Assembly: GCA_021836865.1 (NCBI GenBank)
Contig: JAKBHH010000015.1
Coordinates: forward strand, 1 to 54,056
Length of the DNA stretch: 54,056 bases
Source: Acidobacteriota bacterium
Lineage (GTDB): Bacteria; Acidobacteriota; Terriglobia; Terriglobales; Acidobacteriaceae
Direction: 5' to 3'
Part shown: in pieces, positions 27,241 to 35,739 of the stretch
Layout: the number at the start of each line of letters is the position of its first letter
Position numbering within the stretch: the first letter of the stretch is position 1
The notes under the pieces: generated by a model
Told to the model about the DNA's origin: nothing
Databases searched by the model: none
What the model saw: only the letters and a program-made list of their open reading frames with translations
Position numbers and translations under genes: made by a program

Positions 27241-29601
27241 TTAGAAGCCGGCGCCGGGGATGTAGTGATACTCGATTTTGCCGGAGCGTTTGATGGGGTC
27301 GCCGGTGAGGTCGTGCGTGTGCCAGACAACGCTTTCGGCGGCAACTTCCGGGTGTTTGCCGAGGAATTCGAGGGCGTAGACGCTGGCCGTAGGGTCGTCT
27401 TTCTGGTCTGCGAATTTGGCGGATTCAATCGCGGACTTCTGCTTTTCGCCGAGGCGACGGTAGATGATCGCAAGCGAATAGTGGGCGGCCAGGTCGTCGG
27501 GGTCGATGGCCTGGAGCTTTTCGTAGGCGTCACGGGCGTGGGCGTAGTCGTGTGCCTGGAAGTAGCTGAAGCCGAGCTCACGGAGGCCGTCTTTGGCGCG
27601 CGGATATTTGTCGAGCATGGCCTGGAAGTCGGCGATGGCATCGCGATTTTGGCCCGCGTTGCGCTCGACGAGGGCGCGATAGTAGATCGCGCGGGGGTCG
27701 CCGGGGAGCAGGGTGAGGGCTTTGGCGAGATTGGCGCCGGCGTCGGAGTAGCGCTCCCAGGAGATTTCAACGATGCCCATGTTGGTGTAGGCGTCGGCGT
27801 AGTCGGGGCGGAGAGTGGCGACGCGCTCGAATGCCTGGACGGAGGCCTGGTATTGCTGGGCGTCAAGGAGGGCAATGCCGTAGTTGTTCCAGCGCATCCA
27901 CTCGGGGTTCTCATCGGCTGCAGGCTTGACGGGCGAGTTTGCGCCAATGGCAAAGCTACGGGTCTGCGAGGCGATGTCGATGATGGGCTGCGGATAGTGC
28001 TTCTGATCCATTGCGAAGTCGATGAAGTGCTGATCGAAGCGGCGGTATTTGACGGTGGCGGTGATGGAGATCTGGCCGGAGATGTCTTTGGGCAGGCGGA
28101 AGCGGTAACGGACGAGCTGGGAGCGGCCGGACTGGAGGGCGTTGTTATAGGCCAGAACGCGGTTGTGCCATATCTGATGGATGTCGTTCAGCTCGCCTTT
28201 GTTGTTGATGAGGCGGTTAGTGAAGGAGTGGGCGGAGGGGTCGAGATTGCCGTCGGGCTGGATGAAGCCGCTCTCGGAGAGAGTCTTGCCGGCGCTGTCT
28301 TTCACAGTGAAGTTGACCCATGCCTCGTAGAAGTCGCGCTGCTCGGGGATGAGGGAGTGGCCGATGCCTTTGTTCTGGATGACAACGTCTGCAATGAGGG
28401 TGGCGCCCGGCGCGAGCGAGAAGCTGGTGAGGCCAAGGGGCGCGATGAGGACCTGATCCTTAGGCGTGGCTTCTGCGCTTTCGCTCTCGAGGGCGAAGAG
28501 GTCGACGTTGAGGACGCCTTTGCCATCGAAGCCGTGCTGGAGGAAGTCGACGAGCTTCTGGGCCTGCTCATCGTAGTGGTAGTAGGCGGGCATGAGCGAG
28601 TTGCCGCCGACCCAGCGGTGATTGCGGAACTGCCCGTCTTTGGCGCCGGGTTCGGAGACGCCGTCGATGGTGGGCGTGGCCTTCATGTGGCAGGTCTGGC
28701 AGTCAGAGACGACGTCTTTACGGTAGAAGGGAAGCGGGGACTGCTTGCCGAAACTTGAGCCCTGCCACTCGTCGTAGACGGAGAATGCGCGGAGCCACTT
28801 GTAGTCGTCCATTGTGCGGGGGATGGCGGCCTTGTGGCAGGAGGCGCAGTACTCAGGTGTTTTGTAAATGGGGCGCATGACGGCCTTGGAGTGGCGGTCA
28901 AGATGCGCGAGGATCTCCGCATCGGGGACTGGGCCGGTGATGGGCGCGCCGTTGTCGTCGACGAGGACGGCGGGGACGCCCATGATGTAACTGCCGGTGC
29001 CTGTCGTGTCGACGGCCTGGATGGAGTGGCAGGTGGAGCAGGTGACGCCTTCATTTTCGAAGGGGCGTTTCTTGGGCATGCCCTGGGAGAGATCGCCGGA
29101 GAGTAACGCGACGGGATTGTGGCAGCCCTCGCAGTGGCGCGAGTATTGGACACCCTTCTCGTCGATGAGCATGTTGACGTTCTTGAGATACCAGGGATTG
29201 CGGAAGGCGTTGGAGTGGACGGACTGGCGCCACTCGGCGTAGGCCTGCTGATGGCAGTGGCCGCAGTACTCGGCGGTGTAAAAGCTTTTGGGGCTGACGA
29301 ACTGGCCATTGGCGGAGGTGGCGTTGGAAGGCAGAAACGGCGTGTCTTTGCCAAAGGCGTAGTTGTAGCGAGAGGCCACGGAGTCGTGGAACTGGGTGGT
29401 GGGGCCGGTGATGGGGAGGTGGGTAGCGTAGTCGGCGAGGGGCTGGTTTGTCGTTGCGGTGGTGGACGATGCGGCTGGAGAGGCGACCGGGGATGCAGCG
29501 GGTGCAGGACCGGGGGCAGCGTGGAGTCCCGAGACGGTGGCGAGTGACAGGGAGATAAAGAAAGCAGTCGGTATCCATCGGCGCGGCGCGGTCATGAACA
29601 T
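27241..29601 (-). CDS. Pentaheme cytochrome c (cytochrome c554-like) fused to TPR repeats
   Basis: A 786-residue exported protein with a signal peptide (PTAFFISLSLATVSG) and five CxxCH heme-binding motifs in the first half: CGHCH, CEGCH, CSTCH, CASCH and CQTCH. A middle beta-rich region of about 200 residues follows, and then about five TPR units (YADAYTNMGIVEISWERYSD and similar). Such proteins sit in the periplasm; the hemes move electrons and the TPRs should bind a partner. The ATG at 29601 has a GGAG 11 bases upstream; the frame stays open further up but gives no signal peptide. The partner is unknown; the divergent neighbour is the complex I operon. Confidence 0.82.
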   Translation of the reverse strand: MFMTAPRRWIPTAFFISLSLATVSGLHAAPGPAPAASPVASPAASSTTATTNQPLADYATHLPITGPTTQFHDSVASRYNYAFGKDTPFLPSNATSANGQFVSPKSFYTAEYCGHCHQQAYAEWRQSVHSNAFRNPWYLKNVNMLIDEKGVQYSRHCEGCHNPVALLSGDLSQGMPKKRPFENEGVTCSTCHSIQAVDTTGTGSYIMGVPAVLVDDNGAPITGPVPDAEILAHLDRHSKAVMRPIYKTPEYCASCHKAAIPRTMDDYKWLRAFSVYDEWQGSSFGKQSPLPFYRKDVVSDCQTCHMKATPTIDGVSEPGAKDGQFRNHRWVGGNSLMPAYYHYDEQAQKLVDFLQHGFDGKGVLNVDLFALESESAEATPKDQVLIAPLGLTSFSLAPGATLIADVVIQNKGIGHSLIPEQRDFYEAWVNFTVKDSAGKTLSESGFIQPDGNLDPSAHSFTNRLINNKGELNDIHQIWHNRVLAYNNALQSGRSQLVRYRFRLPKDISGQISITATVKYRRFDQHFIDFAMDQKHYPQPIIDIASQTRSFAIGANSPVKPAADENPEWMRWNNYGIALLDAQQYQASVQAFERVATLRPDYADAYTNMGIVEISWERYSDAGANLAKALTLLPGDPRAIYYRALVERNAGQNRDAIADFQAMLDKYPRAKDGLRELGFSYFQAHDYAHARDAYEKLQAIDPDDLAAHYSLAIIYRRLGEKQKSAIESAKFADQKDDPTASVYALEFLGKHPEVAAESVVWHTHDLTGDPIKRSGKIEYHYIPGAGF

Positions 29602-29925
29602 GGGGCTGTGATCTCCGGGGGAAACTCTGCAATTTCGCATCCTGATATCTGCAGGGATGGGATGCATAAAAACAGTAGCAGGCGACTGGGATGATATGTC
29701 GTCCATCAAAAGGTGGAGGACCCGCATCAAAAGGCGGAGCGGGCACAGGTTGTGTGAGCGGAGCGAAGCGTGTTTACATGACAGGTTAGCGGATTTGCAC
29801 CCAACGGTTCACGACGTGGGATGAACGGGGAGAAAATGGCCTTGGAAGGTGTGCTCCAGCTCACATCCACTTAGCCAAAGTCCCCCTCAAACTGGTACGG
29901 TGTTGCAGTAGGTTCTATTTTTGTC
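29602..29925. promoter_or_regulatory. Divergent promoter region: cytochrome gene / nuo operon
   Basis: About 320 bases with no gene. It includes two 15-base copies of CATCAAAAGGyGGAG at 29704-29718 and 29725-29739, differing at one base and 21 bases apart start to start. That is two turns of the helix, the layout of a tandem regulator site. The nuoA ATG follows at 29926. Confidence 0.45.
29704..29739 (+). repeat. Tandem 15-mer, 21-base period, upstream of nuoA
   Basis: CATCAAAAGGTGGAG and CATCAAAAGGCGGAG separated by GACCCG. It is a candidate operator between the cytochrome and nuo genes. Confidence 0.5.
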
Positions 29926-30297
29926 ATGGCCTCTAATCCTTATTTTTCTCTTGCGGTTCTGTTTGTGGTGGCGTTGGGGTTTGGTCTCACGCCGCTTGGG
30001 TTGGCGTGGCTTTGGCGCGTGGTGTACTCGCCGGCGAAGCCGAATCCAATCAAGAACGCTATTTATGAGTGCGGGCTGGAGTCAAAGGGCGATGCGTGGG
30101 TGCAATTCCGCTCGGCCTACTACCTTTACGCCATCATCTTTCTTATCTTTGATGTGGAAGCGGTCTTTCTGCTGCCGTTTGCGGTGGCGTTTATGGGGTT
30201 GGACACCGCGGCATGCGTTTCAATGCTGGTGTTTGTTCTTTTGCTGGTGGAGGGTCTGGCCTGGGCATGGGCCAAGGGCGTGCTGGTCTGGGCCTGA
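29926..30297 (+). CDS. nuoA: NADH-quinone oxidoreductase subunit A
   Basis: A 123-residue membrane subunit at the base of the complex I quinone channel. Three transmembrane helices are visible. The TM1-2 loop carries IYECGLES (Glu48-Cys49), and TM2 carries IFDVEAVFLLP (Asp76, Glu78), the conserved acidic pair near the E-channel. First gene of the operon; the ATG is at 29926 with a weak ribosome site. The next gene starts after 39 bases that include short GGAA-rich imperfect repeats. Confidence 0.95.
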   Translation: MASNPYFSLAVLFVVALGFGLTPLGLAWLWRVVYSPAKPNPIKNAIYECGLESKGDAWVQFRSAYYLYAIIFLIFDVEAVFLLPFAVAFMGLDTAACVSMLVFVLLLVEGLAWAWAKGVLVWA

Positions 30298-30336
30298 AGA
30301 AGCGGGGAACAGCGAGTACGGAATAGGGAACTGGCG

Positions 30337-30951
30337 ATGGCTGTGGATGAAGGACTGAAAATCGAACTCGGCAAGCAGGGCGTCTTCGTGACGACTCTCC
30401 AGGAGCTTTACAACTGGGGCCGCCGCAGTTCCGTGTGGCCCATGAACTTTGGGCTGGCATGCTGTGCGATCGAGATGATCGCCACGACCATGGCTCGATA
30501 CGATCTGGCGCGCTTCGGTGCGGAAGTTTTCAGGCCATCCCCGCGGCAAGCGGACATGATGATCATCTCCGGCACGGTAACGAAGAAGATGGCTCCGCAG
30601 GTGGTACGCCTCTATAACCAGATGGCAGAGCCGCGCTATGTGATCGCGATGGGCGCGTGCGCCATTTCGGGCGGGCCGTTCAAGCAAGGGTACAACGTGC
30701 TGAAGGGGATCGACCGCTATATTCCGGTGGATATACATATTCCGGGCTGTCCCCCGCGCCCCGAGGCACTGCTGGAGGCGTTTATGGCGCTGCAGAAGAA
30801 GATCGACGCGCAGCCGTTGACGGGCGAGGGCCGTCCTCGGCATCTGGACGCCGATGCGCCCGGAGAGTTTCCTGTCCCTGCGCAGGGCGAACACGACCTG
30901 GAGCCGGCGGCGAACAAGAATGTCTGGACCGTGCCTGTGGTGATTCGCTGA
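30337..30951 (+). CDS. nuoB: NADH-quinone oxidoreductase subunit B
   Basis: A 204-residue subunit that holds the terminal iron-sulfur cluster N2, the last stop before quinone. The four N2 ligands are seen at C42, C43 (GLACCAIEM), C108 (MGACAISGG) and C138 (IPGCPPRPE). The C-terminus extends about 45 residues past the usual end, rich in Pro, Glu and Ala. The stop overlaps the nuoC start (TGATG), so translation is likely coupled. Confidence 0.96.
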   Translation: MAVDEGLKIELGKQGVFVTTLQELYNWGRRSSVWPMNFGLACCAIEMIATTMARYDLARFGAEVFRPSPRQADMMIISGTVTKKMAPQVVRLYNQMAEPRYVIAMGACAISGGPFKQGYNVLKGIDRYIPVDIHIPGCPPRPEALLEAFMALQKKIDAQPLTGEGRPRHLDADAPGEFPVPAQGEHDLEPAANKNVWTVPVVIR

Positions 30952-31637
30952 TGAAGACCTTGGAAGAGATTCAGGCAGCCATCGAAGCGGCGGTGCCGGG
31001 CGCCGGGGTGGAGATCGTACCGAATCCCGCACCCAGTGGTGAGCACTCGCTGCGGCTGAAGCCGGAGACCGCGGTAGAGGTGGCGACGTTTCTGCGCGAC
31101 GACGGGGAGCTTGCGCTGGATTATCTGTCGAACGTGACAGGAGTGGACTGGCCGGACAAGGAGATCGCCGAGAAGGTGAAGGTGACTCGCGCGGTGACGA
31201 AGACAGTGGACGGCGTGGAGCAGACGGCGGAAGAAACCGTGGAAGAGACGCGGAAGCGCGTGGAACCGGGATTCCTTGAGGTGGTCTATCACCTTTTTTC
31301 TATGGCCAGGAGCCACGGTCCGGTTGTTTTGAGGATGCGGACAGGAAACAGAAGTGACCGGGTGGATCTTCCCTCGCTGACGCCGGTATGGCGGTCGGCG
31401 GAGTTTCAGGAGCGCGAGATTTTTGATCTCTACGGCGTGGTGTTCAAGGGGCATCCCGATTTGCGGCGGATCCTGATGTGGGATGGATTCAAAGACCACC
31501 CGATGCGGCGGGATTATGTAGCGCCGGACGATTTTGAATACGAGCCGACCCCGCACGACGAGGTGCTTGCCAGGGCGCAGGCGCACCGCGCAGCGCAGCA
31601 GGCCGCGGCGGCTGCGCAGGAAGGGACCGGGCAATGA
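30951..31637 (+). CDS. nuoC: NADH-quinone oxidoreductase subunit C
   Basis: A 228-residue connecting-module subunit with the family core, [20 protein letters not shown] and HPMRRDY. It is separate from NuoD, unlike the fused NuoCD of E. coli. Compared with typical NuoC there is an extra charged stretch after VDWPDKE (roughly residues 70-100, many Thr/Val/Glu). An Ala/Gln-rich tail ends the protein. The ATG overlaps the nuoB stop, and the stop overlaps the nuoD start (ATGA). Confidence 0.93.
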   Translation: MKTLEEIQAAIEAAVPGAGVEIVPNPAPSGEHSLRLKPETAVEVATFLRDDGELALDYLSNVTGVDWPDKEIAEKVKVTRAVTKTVDGVEQTAEETVEETRKRVEPGFLEVVYHLFSMARSHGPVVLRMRTGNRSDRVDLPSLTPVWRSAEFQEREIFDLYGVVFKGHPDLRRILMWDGFKDHPMRRDYVAPDDFEYEPTPHDEVLARAQAHRAAQQAAAAAQEGTGQ

Positions 31638-32821
31638 CGAATCCTGCGACGGAATACGCGGCGGGGCAGGGGATAGGCGACGCAAGGCTCGATGGACGGA
31701 TGGTTGTGGATCCGGACAGCGGCACGGATCTGCTTGAAGTGGCCATGGGCCCGCATCACCCCTCGACGCACGGCGTGTTTCGCATGGATGTGGCGCTGGA
31801 TGGGGAACGGATTACGCGATTGAAGCCGGTCTTCGGCTACCTGCATCGCAATCATGAAAAGTTGGGCGAGGGACACACCTACCTTGCTTCCATGCCTTAT
31901 ACGGACCGGCTGGATTACATCTGTTCGCTGACGAACAACTGGGCCTATGCGTTGGCCGTAGAGAAACTGGCCGGCCAGGAGGTTCCCGAGCGCGCCGAGT
32001 ATTTACGCGTGATTGTGGGCGAGTTGACCCGGGTGCAGAACCATGCGCTTTCAGTCGGCTTTCTGATTCAGGACATGGGTGCCAGCGGGACTCCGCTGAT
32101 GTATGCGTTCCGCGAGCGGGAAAAGATTCTGGATCTTTTTGAAGCGCTGACCGGATCGCGCATGATGTGCAACTACATGCGCTTTGGGGGCTGCCGCGTG
32201 GACGCGACCTCGGAGTGGCTGGACGCGGTGCGTAAAGTGGTGACCGGCCTGCCGCAATTTGCGGATGAGTTTGAACAGCTGCTCTGCACCAACGAGATTC
32301 TGATGGCGCGGACGCAGGGAGTAGGCGTGCTGCGGCCGGAACTGGCGGTGAGCGCGGGTGTGACAGGGCCAGCCCTGCGGGCCGCGGGCGTAAATTACGA
32401 CATCCGCAAGGTAGACCGCTACAGCATCTACGACCGCTTCAAGTTCAAGGTGCCGCTGGGCGAACATGGGGATGTCTATGACCGCTTCATGATCCGGCTG
32501 CTGGAGTTGCGGGAGTCGATCAAGATTCTGGAACAGGCACTGAAGGAGATACCCGACGGGCCGGTGATGGACCCGAAGGCGAAGATTCGCAACTTCAGGC
32601 CGAAGGTGGGCGAAGCCTACGGGCGGATTGAGGCGCCGAAAGGCGAGTTGGGCTTTTATCTGATCAGCGATGGAGGGCCGAATCCGTATCGCTATCGGGT
32701 GCGGCCGCCAAGCTTTGTGAACCTGACGATTCTTGAAGATATGTGCCTGGGGCATAACGTGGCGGATGTGGTTCTGATTCTGGGTTCGGTGGATATTGTT
32801 CTGGGAGAAGTAGATCGGTGA
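31634..32821 (+). CDS. nuoD: NADH-quinone oxidoreductase subunit D
   Basis: A 395-residue 49-kDa-type subunit, related to [NiFe]-hydrogenase large subunits but lacking the nickel Cys. It forms the quinone head-group site with NuoB. Seen: GPHHPSTHG near residue 40 (quinone-site His), [11 protein letters not shown] (the Tyr), NQVQNHAL-type helix [17 protein letters not shown] RYRVRPPSF and the terminal [12 protein letters not shown]. Length is normal. It is followed by a 179-base gap where nuoE, nuoF and nuoG would lie in most bacteria. Confidence 0.96.
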   Translation: MTNPATEYAAGQGIGDARLDGRMVVDPDSGTDLLEVAMGPHHPSTHGVFRMDVALDGERITRLKPVFGYLHRNHEKLGEGHTYLASMPYTDRLDYICSLTNNWAYALAVEKLAGQEVPERAEYLRVIVGELTRVQNHALSVGFLIQDMGASGTPLMYAFREREKILDLFEALTGSRMMCNYMRFGGCRVDATSEWLDAVRKVVTGLPQFADEFEQLLCTNEILMARTQGVGVLRPELAVSAGVTGPALRAAGVNYDIRKVDRYSIYDRFKFKVPLGEHGDVYDRFMIRLLELRESIKILEQALKEIPDGPVMDPKAKIRNFRPKVGEAYGRIEAPKGELGFYLISDGGPNPYRYRVRPPSFVNLTILEDMCLGHNVADVVLILGSVDIVLGEVDR

Positions 32822-33000
32822 AGCAGTGCTCATCGGTCAGGGATCGGTTGCTGGCCGGGGAGTGGAAGGGACGATGGAAAGCAAACCGGCGGCACAATCA
32901 TTCCGTGACCTGGCGGTCGGGCAGAAGTCATTCAACTTAACCACGACAACTACTGATCACTGAGCACCGATTACGGATCACTGTTTTTGAGGAGTTTACA
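32822..33000 (+). repeat. nuoD-nuoI spacer with GATCACTG direct repeats; nuoEFG missing here
   Basis: No gene. GATCACTG occurs at 32955-32962 and 32976-32983, again 21 bases apart, inside a tract of related degenerate repeats. A GAGGAG at 32989-32994 lies six bases before the TTG of nuoI and fixes that start. No remnant of nuoE, nuoF or nuoG was recognised. Confidence 0.5.
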
Positions 33001-33645
33001 TTGCTGGGTGAGGGAATTCTGAAGGGGCTGGCGGAGACGGCGAAGAATTTCGCCGGAAGCTACGTCTCCAAAGACCGATTGACAACGGTCCAGTATCCGG
33101 AAGAGCGGATTGCGCCGATTGAGGCGACGCGTGACTTTCCTTTCCTGGTGTACGACGGGGAGGACTGGCAGGCAGGTCTGCGCTGCGTGGCCTGTCAGAT
33201 CTGCGAAAAGGAATGCCCGCCGAAGTGCATCTACATTGAGAAATCCAAGGACAAAAAGCCGGACTACGTGGGCAAGCCGCAGATCTATCCAGCGCGATTC
33301 GACATCGATATCTCTGTTTGCATGAGCTGTCAGATCTGCGTGGAGGTCTGTCCCTTCGAAGCGATCAAGATGGACACGGTGTTTGAGTTGGCTACGGAGG
33401 ATCGTTTTGGCGGATTGTTGCTGGACCGCAGCAAGCTGGCCAAGTCGAATGAGTACTACCACACGATTCATCCGACGGAGGCCGCTGAGGTGGATGCGCG
33501 GCTGGCGGAAGAAAAGGCCAAGGTGGAGGCCAAGGCCAGGGCGGCCGCGGAGGCTGCTGCGGCCAAGGCTGCGGCTGCGCCTGCGGCAGGTGCGCCGGCA
33601 AAGACAGAGCCGCCAGCAGTGAAACCGGCAGGAGGGGCGGAGTAA
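33001..33645 (+). CDS. nuoI: NADH-quinone oxidoreductase subunit I
   Basis: A 214-residue ferredoxin-like subunit carrying clusters N6a and N6b. Two complete 4Fe-4S motifs: CVACQICEKECP (C62, C65, C68, C72) and CMSCQICVEVCP (C107, C110, C113, C117). The C-terminal 45 residues are a Lys/Ala/Pro-rich tail (KAAAAPAAGAPAK) absent from standard NuoI. The start is a TTG at 33001 with GAGGAG upstream. It precedes nuoH by 3 bases, the reverse of the common H-I order. Confidence 0.95.
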   Translation: MLGEGILKGLAETAKNFAGSYVSKDRLTTVQYPEERIAPIEATRDFPFLVYDGEDWQAGLRCVACQICEKECPPKCIYIEKSKDKKPDYVGKPQIYPARFDIDISVCMSCQICVEVCPFEAIKMDTVFELATEDRFGGLLLDRSKLAKSNEYYHTIHPTEAAEVDARLAEEKAKVEAKARAAAEAAAAKAAAAPAAGAPAKTEPPAVKPAGGAE

Positions 33646-33648
33646 GCC

Positions 33649-34824
33649 ATGCTTGAGAAAGCGGATCAGGTTTTCGTTCTCCTTTTGCATTGGCTGGTAG
33701 GATACCTGCCTGCTGCGTGGCGGCCGGCGTCCGGCGTCCTGCTCTGCGTAGTGGCCATTATCGCTGTGTATCCCACGCTCTTTGCGCTTGCGGTGTTGTT
33801 GGAGCGGAAGGGGCTGGGGCGCATGCAGAACCGGTACGGCCCGAATCGCGTTGGCCCCTTCGGGATTCTGCAGCCCGTAGCGGACGGTATCAAGTCACTG
33901 ACCAAGGAAGATATTGTGCCGTTCAATGCCGATGCACTGGTGCACTTTATTGCGCCTCTGATGCTGGTGGTGGCCGTGTTCATGGGCTTTGCCGTGCTGC
34001 CCATGGGGCGCAATATGGTGCTGGTGGATTTGGATGCGAGCCTGTTGTTCTTTTTCGCCATGGGCGCATCGACGGAGCTTTCGGTCTTTATGGCGGGCTG
34101 GTCGAGCCGCAACAAGTATTCGCTGCTTGGGGCAATGCGCGCGGTGGCCCAGATGATCAGCTACGAGGTGCCGCTCCTGCTTTCGACCGTCGGTGTGGTC
34201 ATGATTACGGGGTCGTTGTCGCTGGTGGATATTGTGGACGCGCAGAACCGGTATACGTGGGGGCTGGCGCACTGGAACGTCTTCAAGCCGTGGGGGCTGG
34301 CGGGCTTTGCGATGTTTGTCATTGCATCGATGGCGGAGACAAATCGCTCCCCGTTTGATCTTCCGGAAGGCGAGTCGGAGATTGTGGCCGGGTACTTTAC
34401 GGAGTATTCAGGCTTCAAGTTTGCACTGTTCTTCCTGGGCGAGTACGTGGGCATGTTCGGGATTGCGGGGCTGGGTACCTCGCTGTTTCTGGGCGGATGG
34501 TCTTCGCCGTTGGCGGTCCTGAGCTGGGTGCCCTCGTGGATCTGGTTCTTCTCGAAAGTGATGGTGTGGATCTGCTTCTTCATCTGGGTGCGCGGGACGA
34601 TGCCACGGCTGCGTCAGGACCAGTTGATGAACTTCGCCTGGAAGTTTGTGCTGCCCATGACGCTGCTGAACCTGCTGGTGGCCGCGGAGTGGCGTTTCGT
34701 CGCGGATATGTGGTTGCGCTGGATTGCGGGAATGGTGATTGTGGTGGGGGCGTACGTGCTGATGGGCCGCGTGGGAATGCGAAGGGAACATTTTGGGCCG
34801 AGGACATATCGCTATGCGGAGTGA
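33649..34824 (+). CDS. nuoH: NADH-quinone oxidoreductase subunit H
   Basis: A 391-residue membrane subunit with eight or nine helices that lines the quinone tunnel and joins it to the proton path. Seen: LLERKGLGRMQNRYGPNRVGP and GILQPVADGIKSLTKED in the first loop, then ETNRSPFDLPEGESEIVAGY with the acidic loop residues, and RGTMPRLRQDQLM late. Length is slightly above the usual 325-350. A spacer of 87 bases separates it from nuoJ. Confidence 0.96.
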   Translation: MLEKADQVFVLLLHWLVGYLPAAWRPASGVLLCVVAIIAVYPTLFALAVLLERKGLGRMQNRYGPNRVGPFGILQPVADGIKSLTKEDIVPFNADALVHFIAPLMLVVAVFMGFAVLPMGRNMVLVDLDASLLFFFAMGASTELSVFMAGWSSRNKYSLLGAMRAVAQMISYEVPLLLSTVGVVMITGSLSLVDIVDAQNRYTWGLAHWNVFKPWGLAGFAMFVIASMAETNRSPFDLPEGESEIVAGYFTEYSGFKFALFFLGEYVGMFGIAGLGTSLFLGGWSSPLAVLSWVPSWIWFFSKVMVWICFFIWVRGTMPRLRQDQLMNFAWKFVLPMTLLNLLVAAEWRFVADMWLRWIAGMVIVVGAYVLMGRVGMRREHFGPRTYRYAE

Positions 34825-34911
34825 AACGGGAAGAGTGCATGCCTGTCTTTCTACTCCGCGGGCCCATGCGGGGATCGACCGTGATGACAGGATTTCGCGG
34901 AGGGCCGGCCG

Positions 34912-35415
34912 ATGAGCGTTGTGTTTTTTGTGCTGACGGCCATGACGTTGGCCGGTGCGCTGGCTGCGGTGCTGTTGAAAAACCTGGTGCATTGCGCGCT
35001 ATCGCTGACTGTGGCCTTTGCCGGACTGGCGCTGCTTTTTCTCGAGCTCGACGCGCAGTTTGTTGCCTTCGTGCAGATTCTGGTGTATGTCGGCGCGGTT
35101 GCGATCCTGGTGGTGTTTGCAATTCTGCTGACGCGCAGCGCGGAGACGCCGAAGGCTGGGGGCGTTTTCAGCCGGACATGGCTGGCGGGACTGAGCGTGG
35201 CTGCGGCAGTCTTTGCCGTTCTTGGCTGGGCCGTGCTGGAGTCTACTCCCTGGTTGCCGCAGACGACAGAGGCGCCAGCGGCTGATGTGGGGCAGATTGG
35301 CGAGGCGCTGATGAGCCGCTACGTGCTGCCGCTGGAGATTGTTGCTTTGCTGCTGACGGCAGCGTTGATTGGCGCGGTGATTGTCGCCATGCATGAGAAA
35401 GACGGTGCCCAGTGA
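34912..35415 (+). CDS. nuoJ: NADH-quinone oxidoreductase subunit J
   Basis: A 167-residue membrane subunit with about five helices. The TM3 region LVYVGAVAILVVFAI, which forms the pi-bulge helix that flips during turnover, is clear. Between TM4 and TM5 is a periplasmic-type loop. The stop overlaps the nuoK start (GTGA). Confidence 0.93.
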   Translation: MSVVFFVLTAMTLAGALAAVLLKNLVHCALSLTVAFAGLALLFLELDAQFVAFVQILVYVGAVAILVVFAILLTRSAETPKAGGVFSRTWLAGLSVAAAVFAVLGWAVLESTPWLPQTTEAPAADVGQIGEALMSRYVLPLEIVALLLTAALIGAVIVAMHEKDGAQ

Positions 35416-35735
35416 TCGGTGGCGCGAGTCCGCTTGCGGGGTATTTGCTGGTCGCTGCGCTGATGTTCGCCATCGGACTGGCTGGAGCGTTGACGCGGCG
35501 CAACGCGATCCTGGTGCTGATCGGGATCGAGCTGATGCTGAACGCGGCGAATTTGAATTTGATTGCCTTCTGGCGCTATGGGCCGCATCCAGAGGTGTTG
35601 ACGGGGATGATGTTTGCGATCTTTTCAATTGCCGTGGCGGCGGCGGAAGCAGCAGTGGGACTGGGCCTTGTGATTCAGATTCATCGCCATGCCAAGACGG
35701 TCGATGTGGACCAGATGAACAGGATGAAGGGGTGA
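35412..35735 (+). CDS. nuoK: NADH-quinone oxidoreductase subunit K
   Basis: A 107-residue three-helix subunit related to MrpC. The two essential Glu residues on the proton path are present: Glu40 in LIGIELMLNAANLN and Glu79 in FSIAVAAAEAAVGL. The GTG start overlaps the nuoJ stop. nuoL begins four bases after the stop. Confidence 0.94.
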   Translation: MIGGASPLAGYLLVAALMFAIGLAGALTRRNAILVLIGIELMLNAANLNLIAFWRYGPHPEVLTGMMFAIFSIAVAAAEAAVGLGLVIQIHRHAKTVDVDQMNRMKG

Positions 35736-35739
35736 GCGG

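Noticed and set aside
27265..28758. Plus-strand open frame of 497 codons
   Set aside because: Antisense to the TPR-cytochrome gene; Val/Gly/Glu-rich translation caused by codon bias in high G+C DNA.
32822..33000. Degraded nuoE, nuoF or nuoG remnant between nuoD and nuoI
   Set aside because: The spacer is too short and its translations show no iron-sulfur or flavin motifs in any frame.
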